A stretch of DNA of 64,000 bases from assembly GCA_039602395.1 (NCBI GenBank), contig JBCNJP010000006.1, positions 63,583,775 to 63,647,774 on the forward strand. The letters run 5' to 3'. The position numbers and the translations under genes are program-made. The stretch's first letter is position 1, and each line of letters begins with the position of its first letter. The DNA comes from Deinandra increscens subsp. villosa. Lineage: Eukaryota > Streptophyta > Magnoliopsida > Asterales > Asteraceae. Shown piece after piece: positions 45,449 through 58,470 of the stretch. The notes under the pieces are model-generated. The model did no database searches, was not told where the DNA came from, and worked only from the letters and a program-made list of their open reading frames with translations.

Positions 45449-45872
45449 GTAACGCGTATGGATACAGGGTGGTCTCCAATTAAAGATGACGTTGTTTCTT
45501 TCTTTTCATAACCACCAACACCCCGTGAGAAAATTTGGTTCACCGCCTTGGATTTCCAAGAGGAAGACAAAACCCTTTTATGAACGTTCACTAAATCGTA
45601 GACCGTGAAAGCAAATAAAGGAGGGAGCCAACACCATTAAGCGACAAGTTGCCAAACCAAATCTGAGAAAGCACGACCCGTGAACAAGTGATCCACCGAT
45701 CGAAGCCCGTCACCACATAACGAGCAAAGAGGGGAAGCCATGGGGATGTTTCGACGAGCCAGATTGTCTGCCGTAGTCAGCCGGCCAAGGCAAGCCCGCC
45801 AAGCGAAAATATTAATTTTAATTGGGACCGAACTACACCACTCGAAAACAAAATCAGGTCCCTGACCGTTTA

Positions 45873-46136
45873 GGCTATGTGTAATCAGGCGTTATGGGGC
45901 AAAAATCAGGCCTATAACGCCCCCTTATAGCGCCCTTTGGCACCCCCGGGGCGCCATGTTGGGGTTTTTGGCCGAGGGGCGTGAGGAGCATGGCGCCCTT
46001 GTGGCTGTTCTCTCTCTGCAGTTTACTAATGTAGGGGCTTTATGATTACACACCAATGCCCCATAACCCCCCTTGCCACATTAGCGACACATGTCACATA
46101 ATGCCCCATAGTGGGGCATTATGACTACACATAGCC
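45873..46136. mobile_element. GC-rich Harbinger-type MITE, 264 bp (copy 2)
   Basis: Duplicate of 42755-43019, one base shorter in a T run, with the same TIRs and TTA flanks (45870-45872 and 46137-46139). Confidence 0.75.
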
Positions 46137-46139
46137 TTA

Positions 46140-47736
46140 TAGTGAAGCAAACATTGGAGTCTGGAGAGATGGATAAAAATCCATCCGGATTTAATATGTT
46201 AGATTTTTCCAAACTCCTCCCACTTACCTCTTCCAATGAATGATAGATTGATTAAAATTGTCCCCATGGATGCAGTTGATAATTCTTCTTCATAAACGAT
46301 TGTGCTCGGTCCCAAATCCATTTAGCAAGGAGACACTTATTGATAAACGATCCAATCATAATCCATCTTTCTTTTCTTTTCTTTTTGTTATTAAACTCGG
46401 GAAAAGATTCCTTTATATCATTAAAACCGTCATCTTCACATTCTTGTTTATTTTTACTTTATTATTCTTTGATCTTAAGTTTACATTACACTCCTCTTTT
46501 TTCTAAAGGCCAACTTTTTTCTAAAGGCCAACGAATGACCCATAAAACCTGATGAGTATTTACACTGGTTAAACTCGTTTTTTCAGGAAAAATTCACATT
46601 CGCGAGTAACGAGATGGTAAAACCTAAAAGCTTAAAGATCAAACCTATTAAATAGTCATAATAAGTTACATAAATAGTCGTACCTATTAAATAGTCATAA
46701 TAAGTTACATAAATAGTTATCAGATATAAAATGATCAAATTATTAATCCTAGAAAAATCTAACATATTTAACGTCATAGACGATAATAATTAAAAAGGAA
46801 GACCACAATAACATATATTACAAAAAGTTTATTTCAAACTAGAAAGGTTAAAATAACAATACCAAATGTATAAGACTGTAAAAGACTTGACTCAAAACTA
46901 AACGCCTTGTAGTCTATTTACAAGATGGTTGGTCCTTACAAAAGTGATGGGGTAATCTTCATGAGAGTAATGAGCTATTAAAAGAAACCCCAAACTAAAT
47001 GTTAATTACTTAATTATCATCAAATTACAATTAGTCATTCATATGCATGTAATTATGTGGGATGGTGATTCGGTGGATTGTGTATGCTTAATTTGTAACC
47101 TTATGTTGTGTTTATCCCCTTCTTGTGTCTTGCTAACGGCATTTTGGAATGAAATCAATGTTAAATCTCCTTTTTTACGTGGATATGTGATAATTGCCGG
47201 ATACCAAAATCCTTTATTTATTTAAGCGGGAAGAAAATAAAGTCAATATTTTTTAAACGCACAAATATATTTGAATAAATTCCCATAAATAAACAAATAT
47301 AGGGCTTACTTAATCTAAATCAAATTTCAAGTTAAAAGAATTAAAAAGATTAGGGGTGATTATCGAGTCGGCACCATACCAAACCGGTCGAGCATCAATT
47401 TTATGGGTTTGGACCGAACCGATAATCGATCACATAAAAACCGAGAATCGATCTGAAAACTAATTTAACGAGTTTCACAGGTTGATCTGGATCGGGTTGG
47501 TCATTTTCACCGGTCCAACCCGGTTTCTGCACACACCTAAAAAAAAAATAATAATAAAAAGAAAAAACATATAAAAAGTACATTCATTTTTTAGGTATTC
47601 TTACCCCTCTGTTTTTTAAATCCCCTCATACGGATTACCGCCTAGACGATACGCTACGCGCCGTCGCACGCGTTGTACCACCGATAAATGTTGGTGTGGA
47701 GGCGTTCCAAAACCCTTCGTCTTCTTCGTAACGGCG
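46140..47736. other. Upstream region of NEMP-like gene
   Basis: Duplicate of 43023-44618, with the 39-bp twofold repeat at about 46642-46718. It is the likely promoter of the functional gene. No coding feature is supported. Confidence 0.5.
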
Positions 47737-50700
47737 ATGGCTACCACCACTAAAATCATTACTCCTGCTTTCACTTTTCTACTCTTATGCATCGTTTACG
47801 CTTTCCTTTGGATGTCACTTTGCTTTGATCACAGTAGTGTTCCTCCACTAGGTACGTTTTCTGCAATTCTGCTCCATTGACGATTTCATTTCCTTCATTA
47901 CCTTTTTTGCTTGTTTTATTCAGAATTTGGAAATCGTGATAAGTTTACATTTGATGTTATCATCGATTAACTTGATTTTATTAGCAGATTGAAGCGGATG
48001 TTGATCGTAGTTGGTGATCGATTAGAATTTGATATAGGAATTCAGTTTTAACGTATCATGTTTAAATCTAGGGTTTCGTTTACTTGATATCTTCTTATTA
48101 AGGGCTTAGTTTTAGTGTTTTACAATTTACATGACTTCCGGTTGCAATTTTACATTGAGATGCATGCCATTCTTAGTGAGTAAGTTATTGAAGTTTGAAT
48201 TATGTAGCTGATTTGTTTGTAATTTGTAAAGGTTTTGTCGATTAATTTGAATCTAAGAGTTGCAGAGAATGCTAATTTAGAGGGTGAAGTTCAATTTGGT
48301 AATTTGATTTGAAGTATATATGAGATGCTAAATTGGTAAATATTCATAATGTTTGAGATCACAGGCATTGATGTCAGAAATCCAGTTATAGATGTTACTC
48401 CTACACCAATTAATGTCCCTTCCAAAGAATCATGTGCACGTGTTACTGTATCTGGTGTATCGCGGTTGAAGCTCCAACATTATGCAAGTGTGTATAATGT
48501 CACATTGGCTCCTTCTGTATTGATCCCTAAGAGATGGCACACCAAGATTCAAGTTTGCTTTCATAGGTAACGCGTCTCAGGTTCATTCAATCATTCATGC
48601 TAGTTTTTTCTGTTTGTTTGTTCATTTATTTTCTCATGCTATCAACTCGGAGTTTGCATGTACTTATGGAATTCTTGCAGGAACTCTTCGCTTGGAATAT
48701 GCCAGTGTGAAGAGGATGATTGGAGGTCTCTTCAGAATGGGCTATGGATTTCCACCATGTCACCTTATGAGCAGAAGTTTGTTGATGTGAAATTTGGTGG
48801 CATCGTTAGTGATTCTGTAACTGTCACTCTTGAAGAAGGTTAGGTGTTTAGTTTCATTTGTTACAATCTATTTGCTCAAATGTTTATTCGTTAGTTTTGA
48901 CATTTAGTTTGGTGATTGTGTGATATGCAGTGCAACAAAGATGGCGTTACATATTGCTTGCCGTAGGCATTGTTTTACTTTTTTTGGCACCCATTGTCAG
49001 TGAATGGGTTCCCTTTTATTATGCCAGTTCTATGGTTATTGGAATAATAACTGTGGCTCTCATAATTCTATATCAGGTACGTGTTTATCTTTCGATAGGT
49101 ATGACTGTATGAGCTTATGCATTATACAAGCCATTATAATATGATTCAACATGGGTTTCCCCTGAAGTCCCGGACAAGTCTATCTACTATCTAAATGTCA
49201 CACTTTAGAGGCAGCAATTTGAACCTATTTATATGGAAACGGGTCAATTGGGGTTATATTTGAGTTATGACGGGTCAAATGGGTTGAACTGTAAAACGAT
49301 TTTTTTTAGCTACATTTAGAACTGGTCAAATGGGTGAAAAGTAAAACGTTTTTTTTTAGCTACAATTAGAACTGGTCAAATGGGTGAAAAGTAGCTAAAT
49401 ATGTTTCCAAAGATTACAACGTCCTTGGTCGTTATGTTTAAGAGAAAGTAGGTTGGTGGTTAAAATATATAGTCTTGTAATCGTACTTGGTACATTAAAA
49501 TTAGTTACAAAATAAAAAAAAAGGCCAACGAGTGTGGGTGGCTCAACCCAACCCTTTGACCTAAGCATATAAAAGTTGTCCATTTTGGAGTGAACCCATC
49601 TTGACCCTTTGCCCACATCCGTGTCGCCATCTATACATCTTATGAATGATAGTTTTCGGTTGCCATTTCTTTATTTGGTTAAAAAACTGATTGCTTGAAT
49701 GCATCATGGTTGTTTGGTTCTTAGGCATCATTTGTGCCATATAAATATTTGTCTTTCATTTTGTATGTGGTTTTTTTCATGACATCTCTGGCTCTCCAGT
49801 TCTCAGGAATTATTATATAATAATATTATATTTGTTGAACAGGCAAGAATATTGCTACCTACTGGTAGGAGAAACACCTTTTACCTTGCTATGACGTGCT
49901 CAGTAGTAAGTATTTTTTTCCCCTTGTCCTTTGTCTCACTTCTGCATTCTAAAGCACACATCATTTTCAGGATAATATCTAATATCTGGTCTTATAAATT
50001 GAATGTCACATTTTATTCCAATTTCCAACTATATCGATTCTTTACCATACATCATACATGTTTAATTGTGCTTTTAAAATATATAGTATTTCAAAAGATT
50101 GCATTGGAGTTAGCATGTCGTCCATTCAGTTAATTATTTATAATGCCGTATTCAGGTTTAAATTTTTAATGCACCTCTAGCGATTGAATTACTCAAATAA
50201 CTAAATTCACCACTGTTCTTAAAATTGGAGGAAAAAAACCTTCTCATCCTCGTATTGGAGTCTTTGAAATCATTTCTTTATAATTTCTACAAATCTTCTA
50301 CTCACTAATAACTGTATATAAAGTTCCTAAGTATCCTTTTTGGTGGTACGTTTGTCTATTTTTTTTTCAGATTGGAGCAGGATCTTTTGTAGTGCATCAC
50401 ATTTCAGCATTCCTTAACTCAGTCCTCCTAAACTTTGGGATAAGTCCTGAAATCCAGAACCTAGTAAGTCCCTTTAATTCTTTTCCACATTATTGGTTAT
50501 ATTTCTGTTATTTCTATAGCCCATAAATTCCATGAGAAACCGACTTTATGTTTATTACCTTAATTTTTACAGGTGTGTTATTTTGTTGGGTTTGGAATCA
50601 TCCTATTGGGAGCTGCTCTTGGATATTGGTTGCTTCGAAAATTTTTTGTTTCAAAAGATGGTCAAGTTTATTTTGGTGTAGCTCAATTTGTCAAATGGTC

Positions 50701-52122
50701 CATGTTTATTGTTGCAATCACGTGTATTTTCCTGGTGAGTTATTTTGTTCTATAATTGATTTTACATAATTTCAAAGATATTTATGGGTATGACTGTATA
50801 AATTATGAGTTCTTATATCTGATGTGGAGGCTGGCCTATTTCTATGAACTTAGTTTGTTCATAGGAATCAAAACCATTATAGTTCCTAGTTTTTTTTTAA
50901 TCAATTCAGTTGTGTTTACATAGTTCTGTTTATCTATTGCCTACACCTGTTACATGTTTTCTAGAAAAACATATTTATTTATTTATTTTCATCTCCTTTT
51001 CAGAGCCCCAAGGACGACCTTTTGGCAATAGCGGCAGTGGCTTCTTGTTTGGCAATATATCATCTGATTGCTAAGGCGAAGTGGTGCTACTATGAGTAAG
51101 TTAGATTGACTTAAGTGGTGAAATTGTATCACAATGATCTTATTTGGTTTCATAACTTTCATAAGTATGATTTTTGTGTTTTTATGTTGTGGGTCCCCTT
51201 TACACGGTGAAAAATAAATCAGTATGTGATTTTGTATGAGAAATAAAGATAGAACCAAAAAGATGAAACATAGAAATAAAGGGTACAGTTTGGGGCTTTC
51301 AAATTATGTTGTTCACTTCTTTGGTTTCATGCAGGGCTCGATCATATACTGGGAACCGGAATCTCTGGGCTAGGAGTAAACAGACAACCCCAAAGCATGG
51401 ACATGCTGAATTTTTTGGCTGCTCCAAAAAGACTATTCCTTTTAATGGCCTGGCAAATTCTTTCTCACGGACAAACTCCCCGGTCAAAGGTACAAATCTT
51501 TACGGTGGCATTTTCTACTCGTTTACTTACAAAGTTACTAATGGATAGATTTGAATTTTCAATATCTAGCTAGCAGTTAGAATCAAAATAATTATTCTAG
51601 TGGGAAACAGGTCACTGGGTGGAACTTGTTGAAAGTCACTCAATGTCTTTTTAATTAGTTAATACTACCTCCTAAAGATTATAATTAATTTTAATACCCA
51701 TTTGTGATATTAATCAATGCATTAGTTATTTATAAACTTTTTTCAGAAAGTATCAAAAAGTTTAATTGGCACCTCTGATTATACTTATTTTTCACTTTTT
51801 TCTCTTTCGTGTCGTCTTTGAAGGCAAGGTGTCACAATTCACCAAAACTGGGCCGGCTTGTGATGTATACTCGACATTTCACAAGATTCCCAACCGGAAG
51901 AGGTTCTCGGAGGATGAGTGGGAGGAATTCACCGAAGAATCAACCAGACGATCAGTTGCTGAGCTGGCATCTTCTCCTGAATTCACTGATTGGGTCATTA
52001 ACAATGCTGGTAGGATCAAACTTGTTCCAGAAGTTGATAGTTCAGATGATATAGATGGAAGTGACTCAGAGCATGTGCAGCAAAATGGAAGTGGGCTCGG
52101 GTTTTTTAACTGGTTTATGTGA
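47737..52122 (+). CDS. NEMP/PNET2-type nuclear envelope membrane protein (DUF2215)
   Basis: Ten exons: 47737-47851, 48365-48566, 48681-48838, 48931-49076, 49843-49905, 50371-50463, 50573-50734, 51004-51095, 51335-51489 and 51824-52122. All are GT-AG and in phase, giving 494 aa. The N-terminal hydrophobic segment (about 10-30) is a signal or anchor. A luminal beta-rich domain with conserved Cys follows (about 40-158). Five or six membrane helices lie between about 163 and 335. The soluble tail has the conserved FSEDEWEEFTEESTRRSV and SSPEFTDWV segments. This architecture matches the NEMP family of inner-nuclear-membrane proteins, called PNET2 in Arabidopsis, linked to the nuclear lamina and genome organisation. 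Family assignment is from recognition, without a database search. Confidence 0.87.
49220..49630. repeat. Repeat cluster in intron 4 of NEMP-like gene
   Basis: The motif GGTCAAATGGGTGAAAAGTA recurs, with about 2.5 tandem units of about 52 bp at 49275-49400. The flanks have facing GGGTCAA / TTGACCC sequences, suggesting a degenerate TIR element within the 766-bp intron. Similar GGTT/GGGT-rich DNA lies in intron 12 of the RRP6-like gene (about 34945-35000). Confidence 0.45.
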
Positions 52123-53965
52123 AAGTGAAGCACGTAACTACTGATGAGACTAAATAGTAACCGTCACTGAATTCGTAGTCATTTTTTACTAGCAAAATAT
52201 ATTATCTTTACCAATAGTGAAATTGGAATTTTGAGAAGATTTGTATAGTTTGTAGGCATAGTTATGTTGGGCTTGTTTCTTGATTTTTCTATGGAGTAGG
52301 TTTTATGCAAACCAAATTGTGGACAATGCCTTGAAAGTTTTCATTTTTTGTTTTTTTTGAAAGGCTTTCATTTTTACTTTATGGGGTCAAACTTAGTACT
52401 TTGCAGTTTGCATCTCATAAGTTGCTGAATTTTTCATATGTATATCGAATTTTCCAAAATTTAAGGTATATAAAGTTATATTTAGGCCTTATCCATTTCA
52501 TAAATTCTATCAAACAGGAGGTATATTAAGTTTTATTAGTTATTTTTGAGAGTTTTAGACAATATAATGTTAAAGACACTAGAAGGTCAAACTTAGACTT
52601 TTTCAGACACAACTTTTTTGTCCAGTTGGTTGGATTTATAGACAAGAAAAGCGTTGACAAGTAATCAAAGATGATCAAAAGTTTAAGATTGGACGTAGCT
52701 GTTAATTGGCTAGCTTTGACTTTGACAATTGGAGGCGGTTTAATACAAAATTGACCAAAAACTAAAGGCCGTCATCGTAATATTATAAGAAATGATGATA
52801 TTGGGTACCCTGTACTCAAGCAAGTTATATATTAAATTAAAAGGATTTATATAAATTAAATTACATGGTTATTGGACATTATATCATTAGTAATTCACAA
52901 CTTATTATAAGCTTATGGTATAAGCCTTATTAGCGGGTGATCTTTATTTGTCTCGTGTTTTTTTCTAATGCAGCAAACATTCTATCTATGCATCTGACTC
53001 GTCACGCGTCTATACTTTTTCAAACATTTATCTTTATTTCTCTACTTCTTGTCTATATAAAAATCAACAAAGGGAATCGTAGTTTACAATTGGTTGAAGA
53101 AGTATTATTGTATAATTTTTTAATCCCGGTAGTGTGTATATCTTTTATCTTTTATTCGATATATAACCTAAACCTTTAATCATTTAAAGAGTAATATATT
53201 ATGTTGTATACAAAATACAACTTTTACGCTCTTTCTTATTGTTTTTTTTTTAGTTTAAGAACCATTTTTCTGTTTAAAACAATTGTTTTGCAAAAACGCA
53301 CCAAACTTTTTTTATTTATCTCTCCGCATTTTTCTTCTTTATTTGAGTTTCTTTTGTTTTTGTTTTTTCCTTTTTTACATTCAATTATAACTATTAATTT
53401 TACGCCACGATACACTTTGGTTTTTTACGTAAGAACTCGAAATAGTAGTTGTTGTACAGTCTTCTGCTGTTCAAAAAAAAAGTTGTTGTACAGTCTTTTT
53501 GTGTATTCGTTTTCGTTACATTGTGTTTTATTTATGTAATTGTTTTGTGTAATGGAGTATCTCCACCGTAACGCGCACGAAATAAAATTTAGTTAATTTA
53601 AAAGGTCAAACTTAATATACTTTTAATATACTTTTGTAAGAAGCAATTAACCCTTTTGATAAATTGTATGGACGAATCAACAAGAAAACGGTTGTATCTT
53701 GCTTATACAACAGTTTATCAAATCTGGATGGATGGGGCTGGCAGATCAAGGAAGGTTGGCTTTGACTTTGGAGCCAATGAAATCAAAGAAGGTTAGCTTT
53801 GATGAAAATCTTCAATGATTCTCAAACATATCATCACAATCTAAGATAGAAAATAATAATGTTGACTCTAATTAGCATTTTACTTTAATTAAATTTGTAT
53901 AAAAAGTTTTTTCACTTTGTTCCAATATTATATTGCATAATTATCTAATCATAAATCACGATTCG
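52123..53965. other. 3' flank of NEMP-like gene and AT-rich DNA
   Basis: No gene supported. Low-complexity T-rich stretches (about 53220-53400). A duplicated GTTGTTGTACAGTCTT (53448 and 53482) lies nearby. Confidence 0.5.
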
Positions 53966-53985
53966 TATATATATATATATATATA

Positions 53986-54987
53986 GAGGGGGTTCCTGTG
54001 CGGCAGGGGGTTTTGCCTAAGTCCGGTGCGGCAGGGGGTAATAAAGGAAAATTCCAGATTTCTTCCCCCATAAGTATATTTGTTAGTTACTCATTTCCCC
54101 CCAGAATTTTAAACGGCCATAACTTTTTCATACGACATTATTTTCAAAAACGAATTTCACCATAATTCTAGTCGTGATTTTATCTTTAATTTGAGACTAG
54201 GTTTGTTCGATTTGAAGAAAAAAAAATTTTGACGTTTTTTCCGGGTTTTTTTCCATTTTTTTTTTTTTTTTTTTTTTTTTTTGAGTAGTACTAGGTGCGA
54301 TTTAGGCCCCTAAAAATTTTCAGATTTTAATTCGAAGCGTAGATATCTTTTTTTTAATTTTTTTTAAAAACATTGACAGTGTACACGAGCATAGACCAGC
54401 ATTGACCAGCACAACAGCACAAATCCACCAGCACAGCCAGCACAGACCAGCACAAGAGCACAATTCCACCAGCACAGCCAGCACAGACCAGCATGACCAG
54501 CACAGCACTGACCCAGCACTGACCAGCATAGACCAGCACAGTGTACAAAACTGAACTAAAAAATTAAAAAAAAAATGTCTACACTTCGAATTAAGGTCTG
54601 AAAGTTTGCAGGGTCATAAATTGCTACTAGGAGAATCCAAAAAAAAAAAAAAAAAAAAAACGTTCTGGAAAACGTCGTAAAAAACGTGAAATTTTTTTTT
54701 TCTCCAAATCGAGCAAACCTAGTCTCAAATTAAAGATAAAATCACGACTAGAATTATGGTGAAATTCGTTTTCGAAAATAATGTCGTATGAAAAAGTTAT
54801 TGTCGTTTAAAAATTGGGGGGAACTTAAATAAATATGTTTTTCCAGATTTACCCTTCCAGTTTTTAGATTCTCTCCACTCCTTCTCTCTCATCTCCTTCA
54901 ATCTTATCCATCCATCCACTTGATCTAAAGGCCCAAAATGTGCCGCACCGGACTTAGGGAAAACTTGGTGTCGCATTTGATCCGAAA

Positions 54988-54989
<2 letters not shown>
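53986..54989. mobile_element. Foldback element E between (TA)n tracts, 1004 bp
   Basis: Left end GGGGGTTCCTGTGCGGCA and right end (reversed) GGTTTCGGATCAAATGCGAC both lead into the shared CCTAAGTCCGGTGCGGCA. Further inward the arms match for about 350 bp in inverted orientation (for example CATAATTCTAGTCGTGATTT against its complement near 54740). The centre is a CCAGCACAG minisatellite. (TA)n tracts abut both ends (53966-53985 and 54990-55030). No coding capacity. Confidence 0.8.
54374..54546. repeat. CCAGCACAG minisatellite at the foldback centre
   Basis: About 170 bp of irregular units such as GACCAGCACAGCCAGCACA, bracketed by CAGTGTAC on both sides. It forms the loop between the two arms of element E. 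Confidence 0.8.
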
Positions 54990-55031
<42 letters not shown>

Positions 55032-55035
<4 letters not shown>

Positions 55036-55222
55036 GAGGTTCATTGTAGACACTTTCGCATGTGAAATAGTTCTTTTTCACATGTGAAAGTTTCTAATTA
55101 ATGAGAAAAAAGAAAAAAAGAAAAAAGAATATTAATCACAACCATTAGATCAAGAGATCTAATGGTGAAAAAGGGTGTCTACCTGTCTACACTTATGGGG
55201 GTGTCTACAATGAACTTTTCAC
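55032..55222 (+). mobile_element. TA-tract MITE, copy A (191 bp)
   Basis: Starts GGGTGAGGTTCATTGTAGAC and ends GTCTACAATGAACTTTTCAC. The ends are inverted repeats sharing GTTCATTGTAGACA. (TA)n lies on both sides. Nearly identical to copies B and C. Confidence 0.85.
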
Positions 55223-55236
55223 TATATATATATATA

Positions 55237-55423
55237 GGGTGAGGTTTATTGTAGACATTTTCGCATGTGAAATAGCTATTTTTCACATGTGAAAGTTTCT
55301 AATTAATGAGAAAAAAGAAAAAAAGAAAAAAGAGAATTAATCACAACCATTAGATCTAGAGATCTAATGGTGAAAAAAGGTGTCTACCTGTCTACACTTA
55401 TGGGGGTGTCTACAATGAACTTT

Positions 55424-55427
<4 letters not shown>
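55237..55427 (+). mobile_element. TA-tract MITE, copy B (191 bp)
   Basis: Direct repeat of copy A with few substitutions, separated from it only by a 14-bp TA tract (55223-55236) and followed by a TA tract at 55428-55455. Confidence 0.85.
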
Positions 55428-55458
<31 letters not shown>

Positions 55459-56199
55459 CATGGTTAGTATGCAAACCTCATCCACTTGGGAAAACTTTCA
55501 AAACCAAATGGATGGGTATGATTGATCCACATCATCATATGGCTTAACCCATTGAAGGGCAAAATGGACAATTAGTCTTCAAAAGATTCTCCTCTCTCAT
55601 CTCTCATCTCCTATGTCTTATCTCTTCTTTGTACTTTGTTATATATTAAATCATTCATAATTTCAACAAACGTACTTTCTCATCTTCTCTCTCTTACTTT
55701 ATTTATTTGTTTATTTTGAACTTTTTGCCTATACAATGTGAACCAGAAAGAAAGATAACTTTCTATTTTATCATTTCCAGTTAAATAATTACAATAATAA
55801 TTATTTGATACACCAACTAAAACTTACAGATAATAAAACGTTCTCAACATAACCACTAAAATATCACTGACCATTAATAATAGTACATAATAAATATCAT
55901 AATTGTTTTATAATAGCAACTGTAAAAATTACTAAAAAATAGATTACTACAAAATATATATATATTGTTAATAGATAAGTTTATAATTTTGACTTTTTAA
56001 TCACTTTTTAAATTACTTTAAAAAGCTTACACCAATTTCCGCTCTTATAATATAACAAAAATATTTTTAGAGAAGTTTCATTATATTAGTTAGTGATTTA
56101 TAAGATTTTTTTAATCAATTATATTTATAAATAGCCATTATTTTCTAATCAGTTAAAAGAAAATAAGTATGAATAAGGTTGTCATACTTTTCTATCTTA

Positions 56200-58470
56200 C
56201 AGTCTGTTACATATGTAAATCATCTGAATATTTTTAACAAAAGATGAAATATATATTTTATTATATTATAAGAAATCATTATAAACAATATGAAAATGTT
56301 TAATACGAATTGAAATATATTAAAGCTAATTATGTTTTACATATGTACCATCATTGTTTAGATATGCCTTTAAATATATTACATTCGTGTTACTAATAAT
56401 TAATACAAACTAAAAATATTTTAAAAAATGATCAAAAAATATAACAAAGCTAAAAAAATATAAAAGCTAATTATGTTTCCGTTCTTGATATATCATCTTT
56501 ATCTTTGACACAAAAGTCTTTTAACCTACAAAAAAAACAAGTTCATTAATTAATACTCGTAAAACATTACATAAGTACGTGCATTTACTTATGTAAATTC
56601 AGATAGATAACGAGATGTAGCATGTTACATATGTAAAGTTATATATGTAACATCATTAAAAATTATGACAATATTTACCATAAGTATATAGATAAATTTA
56701 CATATGTAACATCGTTAAAAAATCTGACAAGATTTACCATAAGTATATAGGTAAATTTGCATATGTAACATCATTGTGTATATGTGTATTTTTCTAAATC
56801 TCCAAAATGTTTAGTCATATTAGTTCAAGCATGAAGCATACATAAATTTTCATATGGATGACGAGTTTACATATGTAAATTTAAATATATAAATGAGATG
56901 AAACATATTACGTAATTAATTAACATATGTAGCGTCATACGTAAGTAAATTAACATATACTTACATATGTACGATCATTGTTTAGATATACATTTAATTA
57001 TGAGCTACACATGTTACGTAAGTAAATTTTACATGTGTAACATCATTGTTTAGATATGCATTTAATTATGACTTACACATATTACGTAAGTAAATTTACA
57101 TACATAATATTAGACATTACATATGTATCTTTAAATAGATAATGATATGTAATATGTTAGATAAGTAAAATTACATAGATAATGAGATATAACATATTAG
57201 ATGAGTCAAATTACATATGTAATATCGTTAAAAATAATTAACATAGGTAACATCACTACATAAGTAAATTAACATATAGTTATATATGTAATATCGTTGT
57301 TTAGTTAGATAGGTAACTACAAGTTAAGACATGCTTTTGTTTCCTATTTAAAATAAAATTTAAATGTAGAATTTTAGTTTTTATAAATTATATGTTTTAG
57401 GTAAAAAAAAGAACTCAATAAATAAAAAAAAGTCAAAAAAATATCATACCTCAAGAGTTTTTTTATTTGCTTGTAGCTCCCTACTGCAACTCTCCACCAA
57501 ATCATCTATTACATGTAACCAATTTGGGGGGAAACATTAAAACCAATATTAAAAAACGTATTATAATAAAAAAAATATTACATAAGTAAATTTACATATG
57601 TAACATGCATTAAATATAGGGCTACATATGTAAAATTACTTATGTAACATGTTAAATATTACATAAGTACATATACATATGTAAATTTAGATAGATAAAT
57701 GATGTAGCATGTTACATATGTAATTCCATATGTAAAATTACATATCTAACATCTTTAAAATTTCTGACAAGATTACCATAAGTATATAGGTAAATAAATA
57801 TGTTACCTAAGAGAAAGTACATATGTAACATCGCTAAGTATATAGGTAAATTTACATATGTAACATCGTTAAAAACTCCGACAAGATACGTAAGTAAATT
57901 TACATACATAATATTAGAAATTATATATGTAGCTTAAATAGATAATTTTTATAGTTTTATACTTTCACCACAAGACTTTTAGACTTTGACGTTTTATACT
58001 TCTTAATTTTTTAATCCCTTTTAAAGTTCTTTTGTCTTATACTTTGGGCACGGAACTTTTAATTTTACTACTTTCGCTTTTAATATACTTCTATAGTTTT
58101 ATAATTTCACCACGAGACTTTTAAACTTTTACGTTTTATGCCACTTAACTTTTTTTTTTACTTTCGTTCAGTATACAAATTCAACCCCGCAGCAACGCGC
58201 GGGGTGGGTAAACATCTCATATTATACTAAAGCAGATTTATCTACATATCCTACTAAAAAAATATATAAATTTCAAACCCAAGAAAAAAAAATTAAACTA
58301 AATAGAAATGTCAAAAGAAATGATACATATGTAAATTTACATACGTAACATGATTAAATTCAACCAAATATAAATCTCGCACTAAAAAAAATAATAATAA
58401 ACTAAACAGAAATATCTCAGGGAATGATACATATGTAACTTTACAAACGTAACATGATTAAAAAACACAT
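56200..58470. repeat. TTACATATGTAA-rich degenerate array
   Basis: The palindromic core ACATATGTAA recurs dozens of times, often as AAATTTACATATGTAACATC with ACATAAGTAAAT or ACGTAAGTAAAT variants at irregular 30-100-bp spacing. A 50-bp direct repeat (about 57948 and 58080, TTTCACCAC-x-AGACTTTTA) lies inside. No gene. Confidence 0.75.
58183..58202. other. GC hairpin, possible Helitron terminus
   Basis: CCCCGCAGCAACGCGCGGGG stands out in AT-rich DNA and folds as a hairpin, like the hairpins near plant Helitron 3' ends. A CTAA (CTRR-type end) lies about 25 bp further, at about 58227, farther than usual. A 5' end was not found. Confidence 0.3.

Larger units (their letters stand above)
42339..45456. 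repeat. 3118-bp tandem duplication, copy 1
   Basis: Begins TATGGATACAGGGTGG inside the LINE remnant and ends ...CATAGGTAACGCG just after exon 2 of the NEMP-like gene, directly joined to copy 2. Copies differ by one base in a T run (near 42890), one in a T run (near 43346) and one substitution (near 44322). This is about 0.1 percent, so it is a recent event. Confidence 0.97.
45457..48574. repeat. 3118-bp tandem duplication, copy 2
   Basis: Starts with the LINE remnant piece (45457-45869) and repeats all of copy 1. The junction of copies is CGCG|TATGG at 45456/45457. After CGCG at 48574 copy 2 continues into unique sequence and the rest of the NEMP-like gene. Confidence 0.97.

Noticed and set aside
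54320..54548. Minus-strand Cys/Leu/Val-rich frames
   Set aside because: They are translations of the CCAGCACAG minisatellite in the foldback loop.
56200..58470. CRISPR-like array of short repeats
   Set aside because: This is a plant nuclear context. The units are degenerate with irregular spacing and no cas genes, so the array is simple AT-rich repeat DNA.
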